64,000 nt of DNA. It comes from Thuidium tamariscinum (Eukaryota > Streptophyta > Bryopsida > Hypnales > Thuidiaceae). Shown piece after piece: positions 1-11,160 of the stretch; position 1 is the first letter of the stretch; every line of letters starts with the position of its first letter. Both the position numbers and the translations under genes were made by a program. The DNA lies in NCBI GenBank assembly GCA_947034885.2, contig OX344755.2:26605052-26669051 (forward strand), given 5' to 3'. Under the pieces are notes generated by a model, which saw nothing but the letters and a program-made list of their open reading frames with translations, searched no databases and was not told where the DNA came from.

Positions 1-1340
1 TCAATCATAAAAACATGTACGGAATGAAATGAAAAGTCATTGAATTGGAGTGGAATTCATTTCCAATCTATGAAAAAAATTAGGTAAGGGAAAAAAACGT
101 CATTTAGTTGGAGTGAAAGTGCATTTTAGATGTTCTTAATAAAAGCAAACAAATGTGAAAGAGATATGTAACAAACATTGTGTTTGATTACCTATTTTAA
201 TAAACGAGAAATGGAAAGCGAATGGAAAGACTTCCATTTCTTACCATAAAAAACATTTATTATTGAGTTGGGATGGAAGAGTTTTCCTAATGAATAAAAA
301 AAATAGGAAAGGGACTGACGGGAAAAAAAATTACAATTTATTAAGACGGAAAAGATTTTGGTTCAGGGTTAAAAAATAAGGAACGAGAATGAGGGCGAAA
401 AAAAATTGGTATTGAGTTACATGGACAAGTTTTGCTAAACCATAAAGTAAAAAACATAATAAGAAATAGTAAAGAGGTTGGTTAGCTGGTGGTACAAAAG
501 AAATTCCCATTGACATTGGATGAAAGAGCTTTGCTAATCAATGAAGCCAAATACATTTAGGAAAGGCAATGCAATGATTCAACTAATAAATATTGGTATT
601 GCTAATTACGATAAAAGAGTTCTAGAAATTAATGAAGACCAATAGAAATGAAAATCTGAAAAGAAAATGGTGACAAAAAAAGATAGAATGATGCAACAAA
701 AAAAGGATGGCATACAGTTGGGGAATGAGAGCTTTGCTAATTAATGGGAAATAAATAGGAAAACGAATGACGTAAAAAAAAATTGGCATTCAATTTGAAT
801 GCAAGAGTTTTAGGAATGAAGTAAAAAAAAGGAGATAAAACGATTCAATACATAAGGAATGATGCCACAAAACAAGGGGGCTAAATAATTCAACAAAAAG
901 GAATGACAATGACTTTGCATAAAAGAATTTTTGCATTAGAGGCCAAAAATATAAGAGTTTCGCTAATTAATGAAGCAAAAGAAATGGACAAGGAATTGAA
1001 TTAAGAAATAAAAAGATGGCATTGACTTCGGATAAGATAGTTTTGCTTTCGATGCATAAAAAATTGGAAAGGGGATGATGAGATGAAAAATTGAAGTGGC
1101 GTACTGGAGGTCTACAATTTTTTGTTTAAATCTCTACTACTTCTTTCATTTTAAACAAATTAAGTTTTAGCCTTGTATCTAGTACACTACATTTCCTCTA
1201 TATTCCCTAAATATTTCCTCAAAATATCCGGAACATTTGCTAAATAGAAGAATTTAGACTTCTTTTTTTAAATCTAAAAATTCTTTTTAGTTCAAAGTAC
1301 TAGTTTCTTCTTGGGGACACAAATAAGGTTCAAAGTAGTT
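1..1340. repeat. AT-rich spacer with degenerate minisatellite
   Basis: No gene is visible here. From about 200 to 1090 a unit of roughly 80-100 bp recurs in degenerate form, recognisable by the core GAGTTTTGCTAATTAATGAAG followed by a purine-rich run and GGAAAGG-type motifs, for example near 272, 428, 524, 727, 953 and 1029. The copies are too diverged to give an exact period by eye. I see nothing in 1100-1340. Confidence 0.5.
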
Positions 1341-1344
1341 CGGA

Positions 1345-2735
1345 GTGTTAGAAGACATAAGGAACGACATGTTCCACCACAACAAAGGGTACATGCTCTT
1401 CCACGAAGTTTCTTCCAAACCTTAGTCCATTGAGCTCTTCAATTTGGCATCTTGCTTTCATGGTCTTGTCGGAATGTTGAACAAGTTGTTCTTCCTAAAA
1501 TTAAAGGTTCCCCCGCTCCAAGAAAAGGAAAGATTGAAGGATCTCATGCCCGATCGCACTTCAAAGTCCTCCCTCTTGTGCTGAATGCCCTGGCGTCCGC
1601 GCCCTGACTTCAAGTCCGCACCCTGACATGAAGTCCGCGCCACGTATTAGAATTGTCCGCCCTCAAGTCCGCGCCCTACGTCCACGCCCTGACATAGCCA
1701 ATGTCACGAAAACATTGGTGAGAGAAAGCTTTCTTGTCTCTCCATCACTATAAAGAATCTAAAAGAAGGCATGACTGAATTTAATGGTTCCTAGTTTCCA
1801 TGAAAGGAGGGACACAATCTTGTAAGATCAATAAATAGGAGCAAGGAGGGATCCCATGCAGGAAGTCAACCTCATTTGCAGTGCATGCACGTTTGCGCAC
1901 CAAGAATGGTCCGCGCCCAGGAGTCCGCGCCCTGTCCAGGAGTCCGCGCCCTGGCGTCCGCGCCCTGTGCAGGAGTCCGCGCCCTGACGTCCGCGCCCTC
2001 ACCTGACGTCCACGCCCTGAGTAGCGCCAATGCAAGCCTCCAACTCCTTGGCTTCCCGGTTCTCATGCCCGATCGCATTTCAAAGTCCTCCCTCTTGTGC
2101 TGTATGCCCTGGCGTCCGCGCCCTGGAGTCCGCGCCCTGTCCAGGAGTCCGCGCCCTGACGTCCACGCCCTGAGTAGCGCCAATGCAGTGAAGTTCAAGC
2201 CTCCGACTCCTTGGCTTCCCTGGTTCTCATGCCTGATCGCATTTCAAAGTCCTCTCTTGTGTTGTATCCGTGCCCTGACTTCAAGTCCGCGCCCTGGCGT
2301 CCGCGCCCTGACTTCAAGTCCGCGCCATGACACAGACAATGTAACGAAAACATTAGTGAGAGAAAGCGTTCGTGTCTCTCCATAATGTAGAAGACGGCAT
2401 GACTAAATTTAATGGTTCCCGGTTTCCATGAAAAGGAGGGACACCATCTTCCAAGAGCAATAAATAGGAGCAAGGAGGGATCCCATGCGGGAGGTCAACC
2501 TCTTCTTCTTTGCATGGACGTTTGCGCACCAAGAATGGTCCGCACCCTGGAGTCCGCGCCCTGGAGTCCCCGCCCTGTGCAGGAGTCCGCGCCCTGGAGT
2601 CCGCGCCCTGTGCAGGAGTCCGCGCCCTGTCCAGGAGTCCGCGCCCTGGAGTCCGCGCCCTGTGCTGGAGTCCACACCTTGAAGTCCACGCCCTGACCTG
2701 GCGTCCCTCCAACTCCTTGGCTTCTTTGGTTCAAA
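1345..2735 (+). repeat. Type A array block (GTCCGCGCCCTG), orphan
   Basis: Dense GC-rich copies of GTCCGCGCCCTG, with spacers such as TGCAGGA or TGACTTCAA, lie at about 1585-1690, 1915-2020, 2105-2175, 2270-2330 and 2540-2710, all in + orientation. They sit in a higher-order repeat: the leader-like stretch near 1783-1915 (containing CAATAAATAGGAGCAAGG) recurs at 2403-2540, about 620 bp away, and the segment containing CTCATGCCCGATCGCA recurs near 1545, 2064 and 2228. The start (1347-1570) resembles the DNA just upstream of the hAT pseudogene (4550-4780), so this is probably an upstream region detached from its gene. Apparent open frames across the block are by-products of the repeat. Confidence 0.75.
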
Positions 2736-2744
2736 GGTTTTAGG

Positions 2745-2800
2745 AGTGTAGGGTTTAGGGTTTGGAGTATTAGGGTTTAGGGTTTGAGTTTGGATTGTTT
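2745..2800 (+). repeat. Short interstitial TTTAGGG-like stretch
   Basis: Several copies of TAGGGTTTAGGGTTT-type sequence occur directly after the array block. This is the plant telomere heptamer in a short degenerate interstitial form. It supports a plant origin but is too short to mark a chromosome end. Confidence 0.5.
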
Positions 2801-2869
2801 GACTTCATTTCAGATGGTTTTAGGGTTGAATTAAAAAACAAATCAATGTATTCTAAACCTTCGGAAAAG

Positions 2870-4120
2870 AACCTATGTCATGCATCTGAAAAATATGTCT
2901 TCTAAGTTCATGTAAAAAAGATTTTATTGTAGCAATTATTTCTAATTGTGGATTCCATTTACAACCTTTCTACTTCAATTTAAGTTGTACGTTTTATTAA
3001 GGAAGAATCCATTGTAACAAGTATTTATAAAAATGGATCCTTTCACATTAAGAACAAAATATAACTTATAATTTTCCATTTCCCCACAATAAGTCAATAA
3101 CCCTTGTAGTTATTATGCAGAAAAAAAGAATCTTTGCTTATGAATAATGGATTTGAAGAAATGAAACTCATTTGTTCATTTAAAAAATGCATTCTATCAA
3201 TTATTCAAGAAAGTGAATCTTTTCATGTGAATCCAAAATAATGTAAAGTTCTCATTCAAAAGAAGAATATCTTGTACCTTTTATTTAGAAATGACTACCT
3301 TCTACGTGAATCTAAGAAACTGAACTTGGAAGTTTTAAAAAAATTATTTGTAACAAACATCCACAAAAACAATTCCCTTCACGTGAATCCAAGAGAATGG
3401 AAGATCTAAGTTCTCGTTCAAAAAGAATCCCTTGTAGTTAAAATGGTCAAAAATGCATCCCCTTATAAGAATAGTGAATTCAAGAGTATGATGCTCATAC
3501 CTTAGGCTACACGAATTAGTTGTAACAAGCATCCACAAAAACAATTCCCTTCACGTGAATCCAAGAGAATGGAAGATCTAAGTTCTCGTTCAAAAAGAAT
3601 CCCTTGTAGTTAAAATGGTCAAAAATGCATCTCCTTATAAGAATAGTGAATTCAAGAGTATGATGCTCATACCTTAGGCTACACGAATTAGTTGTAACAA
3701 GCATCCACAAAAACAATTCCCTTCACGTGAATCCAAGAGAATGGAAGATCTAAGTTCTCGTTTAAAAAGAATCCCTTGTAGAGTTGTAGTTAAAATGGTC
3801 AAAAGTGAATCCCTTCCATGTGATTGAAATAAAACAAAATAGTATTCATTTAATGCAATGGTTTGCCACTCGTTTTAAAAACAAACAAAGCAATAGAAAT
3901 TCATTTAAAAAAATCCCTTGTATGAAATATAAAACAAAAATGAATTTGTTTACGTAAATCCAAAAGAATGTAAGATTTAATTAATCGTAAACCAGAATTG
4001 TTCCCCTACAGCAATTGTTTAAGGAATTGAATGTGGTGAACATCAATCTACAAGAATTGAATAACTTTCATTTCATAAATAATCCCTTTTAGCATTACAA
4101 TAATACTTTAAACATTCAAC
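2870..4120. repeat. AT-rich degenerate satellite with 172-bp tandem units
   Basis: The region repeats a loose theme (GTGAATCCAAGAGAATG, then AGAATCCCTTGTAG) in diverged form. From about 3350 to 3800 there are two and a half nearly identical 172-bp units, starting near 3350, 3522 and 3694, recognisable by CATCCACAAAAACAATTCCC. The third unit has a small insertion near 3781. Open frames on the minus strand inside the units are repeat artefacts. No gene is seen. Confidence 0.75.
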
Positions 4121-4129
4121 AAAATTGAG

Positions 4130-4780
4130 CATAATTTATGAAACGTAGCCTTTACGCAAACAAAGAATTTGCTTGAGGAATGTTGAAAGTGAAAAACAAA
4201 ATATTTTGAGCTGTTTGTTTTCATCAGTACATATATTTCCCTTCAATGTTGTTTCTTTACAAAGTAAACAATGACATCTTCCAAATCAAAGAAGGGGACA
4301 TGGTTTTTCAAGAAGTTCCTTTGCAATCTCTTTTTGTTGATCTCTTAATTTTGGTATCTTCTTTTTTTAAAAGAAAAGAACCCTAAACCATTGCATTTAT
4401 TAAACAACAAAGCCAAAGGTTTTGTATGAATGATACGGTTTAAGTATGTCCTATACATTTATTAAGTATTTCCTAAACATTCCTAAATCAAAGAATTTGT
4501 GTGATTTTTTTGGGAAATAAAATATTTCTTGCTTCAAAGTGGTAAAATGGTTAGGAGAACTAAGGAATGACATCTTGCAACACAAGAAACGGGACATGCA
4601 CTTCCATAAATACCTTCCAAATCTTAGGCCGTTCAGCTCTTTAAGGTGGCATCTTGTTGTCATGGTGTTCTCTGAATTTAGAACAAGCTGTATTGGTTAC
4701 ATTAATGGTTCTCCCGCTCCAGTAAAAGGTGAATTCAAAAATCTCGTGCCCAAGTGCACTGCAAATAGTGCTGGACGAGG
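4130..4780 (+). other. Spacer and upstream region of the hAT pseudogene
   Basis: From 4130 to about 4500 there is AT-rich DNA without a recognisable feature. About 4550-4780 is a diverged duplicate of 1347-1570, sharing GCATCTTGTTGTCATGG-like and CTCCCGCTCCA motifs. It leads straight into the type A array in front of the transposase pseudogene. No supported coding sequence. Confidence 0.4.
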
Positions 4781-5325
4781 ACGTCCGCGCCCTGACTTCA
4801 AGTCCGCGCCCTGAAGTCGATGCCCTGTCTTCCTGTCCCCGCCCAGACTCAGGTGTGCATTTTGAACGTTGTCAAAGTTCACCGCCCTGAAGTCCCTGCC
4901 CTGACTTCCCATCCCTGCCCTGACGCCAAGGATTCAGGTGTGCATTTTGGAGGTTGTCAAAGTTCACAAATTCTCCGCCCTAAAGTCCGCGCCCTACCTT
5001 CTCGTCCCCGCCCTGAAGTCCACGCCCTGACTTCCCGTCCCCGCCCTGAAGTCCGCGCCCTGACTTCCCGTCCCCGCCCTGAAGTCCGCGCCCTGCCTTC
5101 CCGTCCCCGCCCAGACCGCTAGGGATTCAGGTGTGCATTTTGAACGTTGTCAAAGTTCACCGCCCTCAAGTCCACGCCCTGACTTCCCGTCCGCGCCCTG
5201 GAGTCCCCGCCCTGAAGTCGACGCCCTGACGGCAGGGATTTAGGTGTGCATAGACTTTGGGACTGAAGTCCGCGCCCTGTAACGGTGAAGTCCGCGCCCC
5301 TACCTTCCCCAAGTATATAAAGGAA
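4780..5325 (+). promoter_or_regulatory. Type A array and TATA box of the left hAT gene
   Basis: Many copies of GTCCGCGCCCTG, alternating with CGTCCCCGCCCTGA variants, occupy 4780-5305. Longer units ending in TTCAGGTGTGCATTTTG recur near 4850, 4935 and 5130. Directly after the array is TATATAAAGG at 5314-5323, a good pol II TATA box, about 250 bp before the ATG at 5575. The array faces the gene as at the other type A block. Its role as promoter or transposase-binding array is inferred from position. Confidence 0.7.
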
Positions 5326-5574
5326 ATCCTGAACCTTGTATTCCCTACATTTGTCACCTTGGCCTCTATCTCTTGGACTTCAATTCATTTTGAGCTCCTT
5401 GTGAGTCTACTTGGGTGGCAGATTGCCCTGGTTTGCTGCTGAGGTGATGTCAAAATCAGTTCAAGCAGTGGATTAGCGCTAACTGATGTTACTGATACTT
5501 TGCCCGTTAGATCTTCTGTCTTCTTAAATTCAGCACAAAGAAGGGGAAGGCATTTCAAATTATCTGTGAATGCA

Positions 5575-8500
5575 ATGGCAAGTCAGAGGAGGCAGACCAA
5601 GGACTGGGAACCGTGGCTGAACTTCACGGAGAATGGGACTAAAGTGACTTGTGTTTTCTGTACTGGGACCTTCTGTTACAAACGTGAGCGTGCTTTTGCA
5701 CATTTCGGATATGGCGCAAAATCGGAGAGGTCAATTTGTCCAAATATGCCTCGTGAAGTGCGACATAGGTTTGCCAATTGTGCAGGTTTTGTCCCACTAC
5801 GAGTGGATGCCGGGAACATGTGTGAAGGAGAACCAATTCACAGTGGACCGGCTAGAGCAATTCCACTTGCAAGTTCAAGCGAAGCCACTGAAAATGAGGT
5901 GACGGATGGGGTCACTGGTGGGAGAGCGGAAGAACGGGCAAACGTTCCTGAAGGAAATGAAATTCTACAAACGTCCAATAGTCTTGTAGGTTCAAATTCT
6001 ACAAGATCGGGATCATTACGTCAGAGACGCATGGCGGACGCATTCAACATTGCAAAGAGGAAGGAGTTGGATGACAAGTGGGCAAGTTTTTTCTATGAAG
6101 CAAATGTGCCATTTAATGTGGCAAGGCATCCAGCCTTCATTGAGGCTGTGAGGGCAACCTCAGTGGCGAGGTTTGAATATAGTCCGCCTTCTTACCATCA
6201 GTTTAGGACTAATTTAATTGAACCAAGGAGGTTGCAAATCGAGAAGAAGATTGAAGAGAAGGTTGGTTTTGCTGTCAAGCACTACGGGGTGACGATATGC
6301 ACCGATGGTTGGGATGATGTCAATCGGAGGCCCCTCATGAATGTGATGATGTCATGCCCCGCAGGTGATGTATTTTTGGGGTCAATTGACACTACCTTAC
6401 AAAAGAAAACCATGCGCTATATAGCAGACCAAATGAAAGTTTACATTGAGAAGGTGGGTTCCAAATATGTGACACAAGTTTGCACAGATAATGCAGCAAA
6501 CATGCTTGGGGCATTGAGAGACATTACTCTAACCTATCCGCACATATTTGCGTAAGGCTGCATGGCACATGCATTGGATTTGATGTTGGAAGATTGGGCC
6601 AAGATTCAGGAATTTTCCGATTTAATTGACAGGGCAAGAAGATTGTGCCAATACATTCGAAACCATCATGCAACCATGTCGGTTTTTCGTGAGTTGAGTC
6701 CAAACCTACAACTCGTAGTGCCTAGCGAAACTCGCTTTGCTTGTAATTTCCTCATGTTACAGCGAGTGATCAAACTCAGAGGAGTCTTGGAGCGGTTGAA
6801 TAACCACCCCCGTGTTATAAATTATTATGATACCCTACGAAACGAACAGAATGGACTACAGGCAACTACCGCTTCACGTAATGTCAGAAGAACCATTGAA
6901 GATGTGGCCTTTTGGCAACGATGTGTGAATTACGTGTACATGACTGAAGACGTATTGAAGGCTTTGCGTGTGTTTGATGGACGAGAACCAGCCATGGGTC
7001 GGGCGTGGCTCGTGATGCACAACTTGCGAGGACACGTGTATTCTTTGAGAGAACCACCTTTTAGCTTACGAGATGACATAGCAGTCACTTTGGAGAGATC
7101 TTTCAATGAAAGATGGGACATGATTTTTGAAGATACGCACTATGCCGCGGCCCTTTTGAATCCATACCTCTTGGATAACGTGGTGCTCAGGGTAGACGGA
7201 ACTGCGCTACGTGCATTGTACAGAGTCATCCACAAAATGGAAGATGTAGTGGGTGTCACTTTTGATGATGTGTTGGCGGAATTAACTCAATTTGAGGAGG
7301 GTAGTGGACCGTACAGTGCAGCTGAGACACCCAACATCCGTGTGACACAAATGCTTCCCCACCAATGGTGGCATAGGGTTGGAGATCGGGCTCTTTCAAA
7401 AATTGCCGTGCGTATTCTATCCCTCATGTGTTCGGCCAGCTCTTGTGAAAGGAATTGGAGTATGTATTCCTTTGTTCACAATAGGGTCCGAAATCGATTA
7501 GCCCCCGCGAAGGCAGAGTCATTGGTATATATTTATACTAATAGCCGTGTACTTCAGGAAAGACCAGGAGCCGATCCAGTTTGTTGGTATGATGCAAATA
7601 TCTACTCGGAGGATTCCGATCCAGATGCCCTTGGTCCGATCCCTTTGAATGAACGCAATCGGGAATTTGACGCAATGCAAGCAGAGGAAGAAGAAGAGGT
7701 TGGTGTGGAAGCCAATGAAGCACCTCAAGAGTATCCGGCGAACCTAGATCTTTGGAGGCGAGGTGCCGATCACCTCGAGGAAGCGAGAAACTACTATGGA
7801 GATGCTGACGATGGAGAGGAAGAACCCGTTGGTGGTCGTTGGGGTCCTTGGGTACCTAATCCTCGTCGCAGTCCTTCACCTCCTCCTCCTCAAAATGAAG
7901 GGGTCGCAGAAGTCCAAGCTTTGTCATCTTCTTCAGAGGCCGCCAATCCAAATGACGATGACGTGGATGATGGCATCTCCCATAACAACAACGACAATGA
8001 TGACGACCTCCCTCCAGGAAATGGCGGCGGAAATGGAAATGGAAGCAATAATGGAAGTGGCGGTGAAAATGAAAATCGCGGCGGAAATGGAAATGGTGGT
8101 GGAAATGGAAATGGAAATGGTGGCGGAAACATGGGGAGGACTGCAAATCCAAATTGTGGAGGATCTTCTCACAATCAAGATGGCAATACAGGGCCTACAA
8201 GAATGGGAGCATCAGTTCGTAGCAATATTGTTGTTGAACGACACCATGACAGAAACGTTAGAAATGCAAGAATGGCTCGCCCCATTGGAAGGAATCAATC
8301 GGCAAGTAATGTGAGAAGGCGTTTTGATCCAGAGCATGTAGACTACAATGATGTTTTTGCATTTATTGATGCACCATAAGACCTTGCGCGTGAACCCACT
8401 CCAGTTGGTTCTGACCAAACTAGCCAAGCGCCACATTCCCTAGACCCATCTTCACCAGCAACTTCCAATGCCATCCAAAGACCTTTTGAAGAAGGGTTAG

Positions 8501-9189
8501 GCTCTATGAGAAATGTTGATATGACTCCTCAAAACATTTCTCGTGGTACTGTTGGTGGTAGACCACCTACGGCACCTCGGCCCTCCATTCATCATGAAGT
8601 GGGTCAATATCAACAAGGTCGTGGAAGGATGGGAGGCCATGGAAGGACGGGAGGCCGTGGAAGGGCTGGAGGCCGAGGAGGGATTGGAGGCCGTGGAGGG
8701 ACTAGAGGTCGTGGAGGAAGAGAAGGTCCACATATTGGAGAAGCATCATCGTCAAGGCCTACTCATCGTCCACTCCTTGGAATAGGGGCAAGAGACTCAA
8801 ATAGGGTGGTAGAACCGTTCTTGGATACATACGTACCAGGACCTAGTAGGTCAACCCCGGCATTTGTTGTTCCTCGAGTTTCAAGTGGGCCCACTATAAA
8901 TTCTGATGCAGAAGACCCCAACGCACTGCGACATAAGAGGTTCAAGCGCAAACGTAGTCAAGGTCAAACTATTGTAGAGCTTCGAAATGAAAACTCAGAG
9001 ATTGAGGGACATTGGACCACAGATAGTGGTGAAGCAGAAGATGAATATGACAGCAACGAAGATGCCAATGACGAGGATGATCCAAACTGCGATGAGGCAC
9101 CACAGGATGATGATGTTGTTGTTCGAGATGCTAATGTAGTGGATCCTAGTGCCCAAGAAGTTCGTAGGTCGAGTCGTTTCAATAACTGA
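5575..9189 (+). pseudogene. hAT-family transposase with two in-frame stops
   Basis: A DNA transposase of the hAT superfamily, expected to bind element ends and cut and rejoin DNA in the nucleus. The frame starts at the ATG at 5575 (MASQRRQTKDWEPW). An N-terminal BED-like zinc finger has C26, C29, H43 and C55. A DUF659/RNase H-like region has TICTDGWDD and QVCTDNAAN, giving the two catalytic aspartates. The C-terminal dimerisation region has SASSCERNWSMYSF with the catalytic glutamate, then a long acidic, Asn/Gly-rich tail and an Arg/Gly-rich stretch. TAA codons interrupt the same frame at 6553-6555 and 8377-8379. The first aligns with a Gln in the intact copy at 34579-37959. Domain order and length (1204 codons) match that copy. 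As read it cannot make full-length protein unless the stops are suppressed. Confidence 0.9.
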
Positions 9190-10110
9190 GTTGCACCAAT
9201 GGTAGATCTCGTGTCTTTAAGAGTTGAATATAATTGTAGCAATTAAAAGAAAGATGGACGAGAAGCCAAAGGAATGGCTTAGATAACCGATGAGAAAGTG
9301 GGCATATTTAGGAAGTATAGATTCATTGTATTGTTATTGTACTTTGCAAATTGCAATGCATGAATTTTATAAATACTTTTGGTTATCATAAAGATTGAAG
9401 CCGACTAATATGTCTATAATGTTTTTGTATTTGACATTTTGACGTGCATGTTGGAAACATTGGTGAGTGCAATCATGTAATATATTTTGTAGGCTAATTC
9501 TATTTAATATGAGAGGCACTTTGACTTCAATGATGAATTGGGTTTGATAGTTGAATTTAATTTCAAGGTTTGTGATGTGGCTATTTTATTTTGTACAATG
9601 GGGTACCAATAAAGAAAAAGTCTTTTTCGAATTTGCAGTGAGAATTTTTTTGGTATGGCCAATTTTGAAAGCCTCCCGTGAGCTCAAAAAATAGTATTTA
9701 ACCACAAAATTTTTTCTACAGCATAACCTTGAAGTTAATTATATGTATGACAAATTTCAAGGCCAAAAGATTTAGGAAAGAAAAGTTATTCAAAATCTAC
9801 CAAGATGGATAGTAGTGAGAAACATTTCACTACTTTCAACTTTGACACCTTTTTAAGGAGTAAGGATTGAGTCTTGGTTTTTTTGCCGTGAAATTTTTGT
9901 CATGGAATAATCTCTATGTTCTTAATATGTTTTCAAACCATTTCAAGGTAAAAAAAGGTTTGGTGAAGAAGATATTTGAAATCTCTCAACAGGTGTAGTT
10001 CTTTGAAACTTTTGACAATTACCAATTTTGACACCCTACGAAGGGCTAAAAAATAAGTTTCTTACCATGATTTTTTTTTGGTGAAGTCATCCCTATATTC
10101 CCTTTTTTTT
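9190..10110. other. 3' flank of the left hAT pseudogene, no gene
   Basis: AT-rich DNA. Between about 9620 and 10120 a degenerate unit recurs, seen as TTTTTGCCGTGAAATTTTTG, TGAAGTCATCCCTATAT and similar phrases, with two close copies of GGTGAAGTCATCCCT at about 10080 and 10112. No coding signal. Confidence 0.4.
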
Positions 10111-10129
10111 TGGTGAAGTCATCCCTTAT

Positions 10130-10481
10130 GTTGAGGTCCGCGCCCTAACACTAACGGTGAAGTCCGCGCCCTCCCTATACGCGTCCGCGCCCTGACGTAC
10201 ACGTAGAAGTCCGCGCCCTACTTGTTCGAGTCCGCGCCCTGACGCTGACGGTGAAGTCCGCGCCCTACCTGTACGCGTCCGCGCCCTGACGGTGACACGA
10301 TGAAGTCCGCGCCCTGACGGAGACGTCCGCGCCCTGGATCTCGTTTTCTAAGCTGACGTGTCAACCCAAAAAAGTCCCACTACTTTGAAAAATGGAGCCG
10401 TCCGGTCCGTCCGGACACGTCCGCCTCGCCTGTCCATCCGGGACGTCCGGTGACCCTGACTCGTCCGTTATGACAACCCTG
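10130..10481 (-). mobile_element. Putative right terminus of the left hAT element
   Basis: Type A motif copies (GTCCGCGCCCTGA) fill 10130-10345, followed by GC-rich DNA ending in GACAACCCTG at 10472-10481. Read inwards from 10481 this is CAGGGTTGTC, sharing its first nine bases with the 13-bp end of the giant element, and it is followed inwards by type A repeats. That is how a hAT terminus with subterminal binding sites would look. It may close the element that carried the transposase pseudogene at 5575-9189. No matching left end or 8-bp duplication was found in the window. Confidence 0.45.
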
Positions 10482-10617
10482 GCGACAATGCGACATCGCG
10501 ACAACCAGACGTCACGCGACGTCCAATAGAGTCAAAGTTACCTTTGACTTTTAAAAAGTTTACCCCCTTTTACCAAGGCCACCTGGATGCCATGTGGCGT
10601 CCGCGTGGCAAATTCAG
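10482..10617 (+). mobile_element. Subterminal DNA of a second giant-element copy
   Basis: This stretch is homologous to the right subterminal region of the giant element read inwards from 62497. Shared features are GCGACATCGCGACA, GACGTCACG, TTACCTTTGACTTTT and GCCACCTGGATGCC, in the same order. The outermost 20 bp or so, including the CAGGG end, are missing at the junction with the preceding terminus. As at the right end of the giant element, an array and then a RING-H2 gene follow inwards. Confidence 0.7.
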
Positions 10618-11093
10618 AGGCGACCACGGGTCCAGCGGAGGCGACCGCGTAAGAAGGCGACCGCGCCTGGGGGCGACATCGGGAGAGGGCGACCGCGGGA
10701 GAGGGCGACTGCGCGTGGAGGGCGACCATGTAAGGCGACCGCGCGTAGAGGGCGACCACGCTTTGCACAGGGACGACCCGAAGTCGCCTCTTCCTACCCA
10801 TGGTCGCCTCCAACATGTACGTAGTCGCCCCACCGCGACCCGCAGTCGCCCTACCGAGACCCGCAGTCGCCCCACCGAGACCCGCAATCGCCTCACCGCG
10901 ACCCGAGGTCGCCCCACTGCAACCCGCGGTCGCCCTACCAGACCCGCGGTCGCCTACCTCCGACTTCGGCATTCGCCCTGTACCCGTGGTCGCACCACCT
11001 ATAAATGCAGTCGCCCCCTCATGTTACCTTCATTCTCCGTCGAGGCTTCTCGTCTTGCAACCTTCATTGGCTGCATGCATTAACCTTTGGATG
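10618..11093 (+). promoter_or_regulatory. Type B array, TATA box and leader of the left RING-H2 gene
   Basis: GC-rich array in two halves. About 10618-10770 reads GGGCGACCGCG, while 10800-10990 reads in the opposite sense as ACCCGCAGTCGCCC, facing the gene. TATAAATG at 11000-11007 follows. The leader at about 11031-11093 (CATTCTCCGTCGAGGCTTCT, then CATTGGCTGCATGCATTAA) is closely shared with the leader of the other RING gene, read on the minus strand at about 61948-62001. The arrangement of array, TATA, leader and ATG at 11161 is the standard one for this window. Confidence 0.75.
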
Positions 11094-11160
11094 AATATTG
11101 ACTATTTTCTCTATTCGGCTACGTTTTCGTGATTCCTTGTTATCGAGTGCAACAAATCCC

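Noticed and set aside
1876..2743. Several overlapping open frames on both strands with repeats such as Arg-Ala-Leu or Gly-Arg-Gly
   Set aside because: They are produced by the 12-bp type A repeat, which stays open in most frames. There is no domain, and the same effect is seen in every array.
2745..2800. Telomere
   Set aside because: Only a few degenerate TTTAGGG-like units, inside repeat-rich spacer.
3344..3716. Two nearly identical 66-codon minus-strand frames
   Set aside because: They are copies of the 172-bp satellite unit, not genes.
7856..8178. Minus-strand His/Phe-rich frames inside the left transposase
   Set aside because: Shadows of the Asn/Gly-rich repeat coding region on the plus strand.
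10538..11132. Proline/arginine-rich open frames over the type B array
   Set aside because: Low-complexity translations of the tandem motif, lying upstream of a TATA box; not coding.
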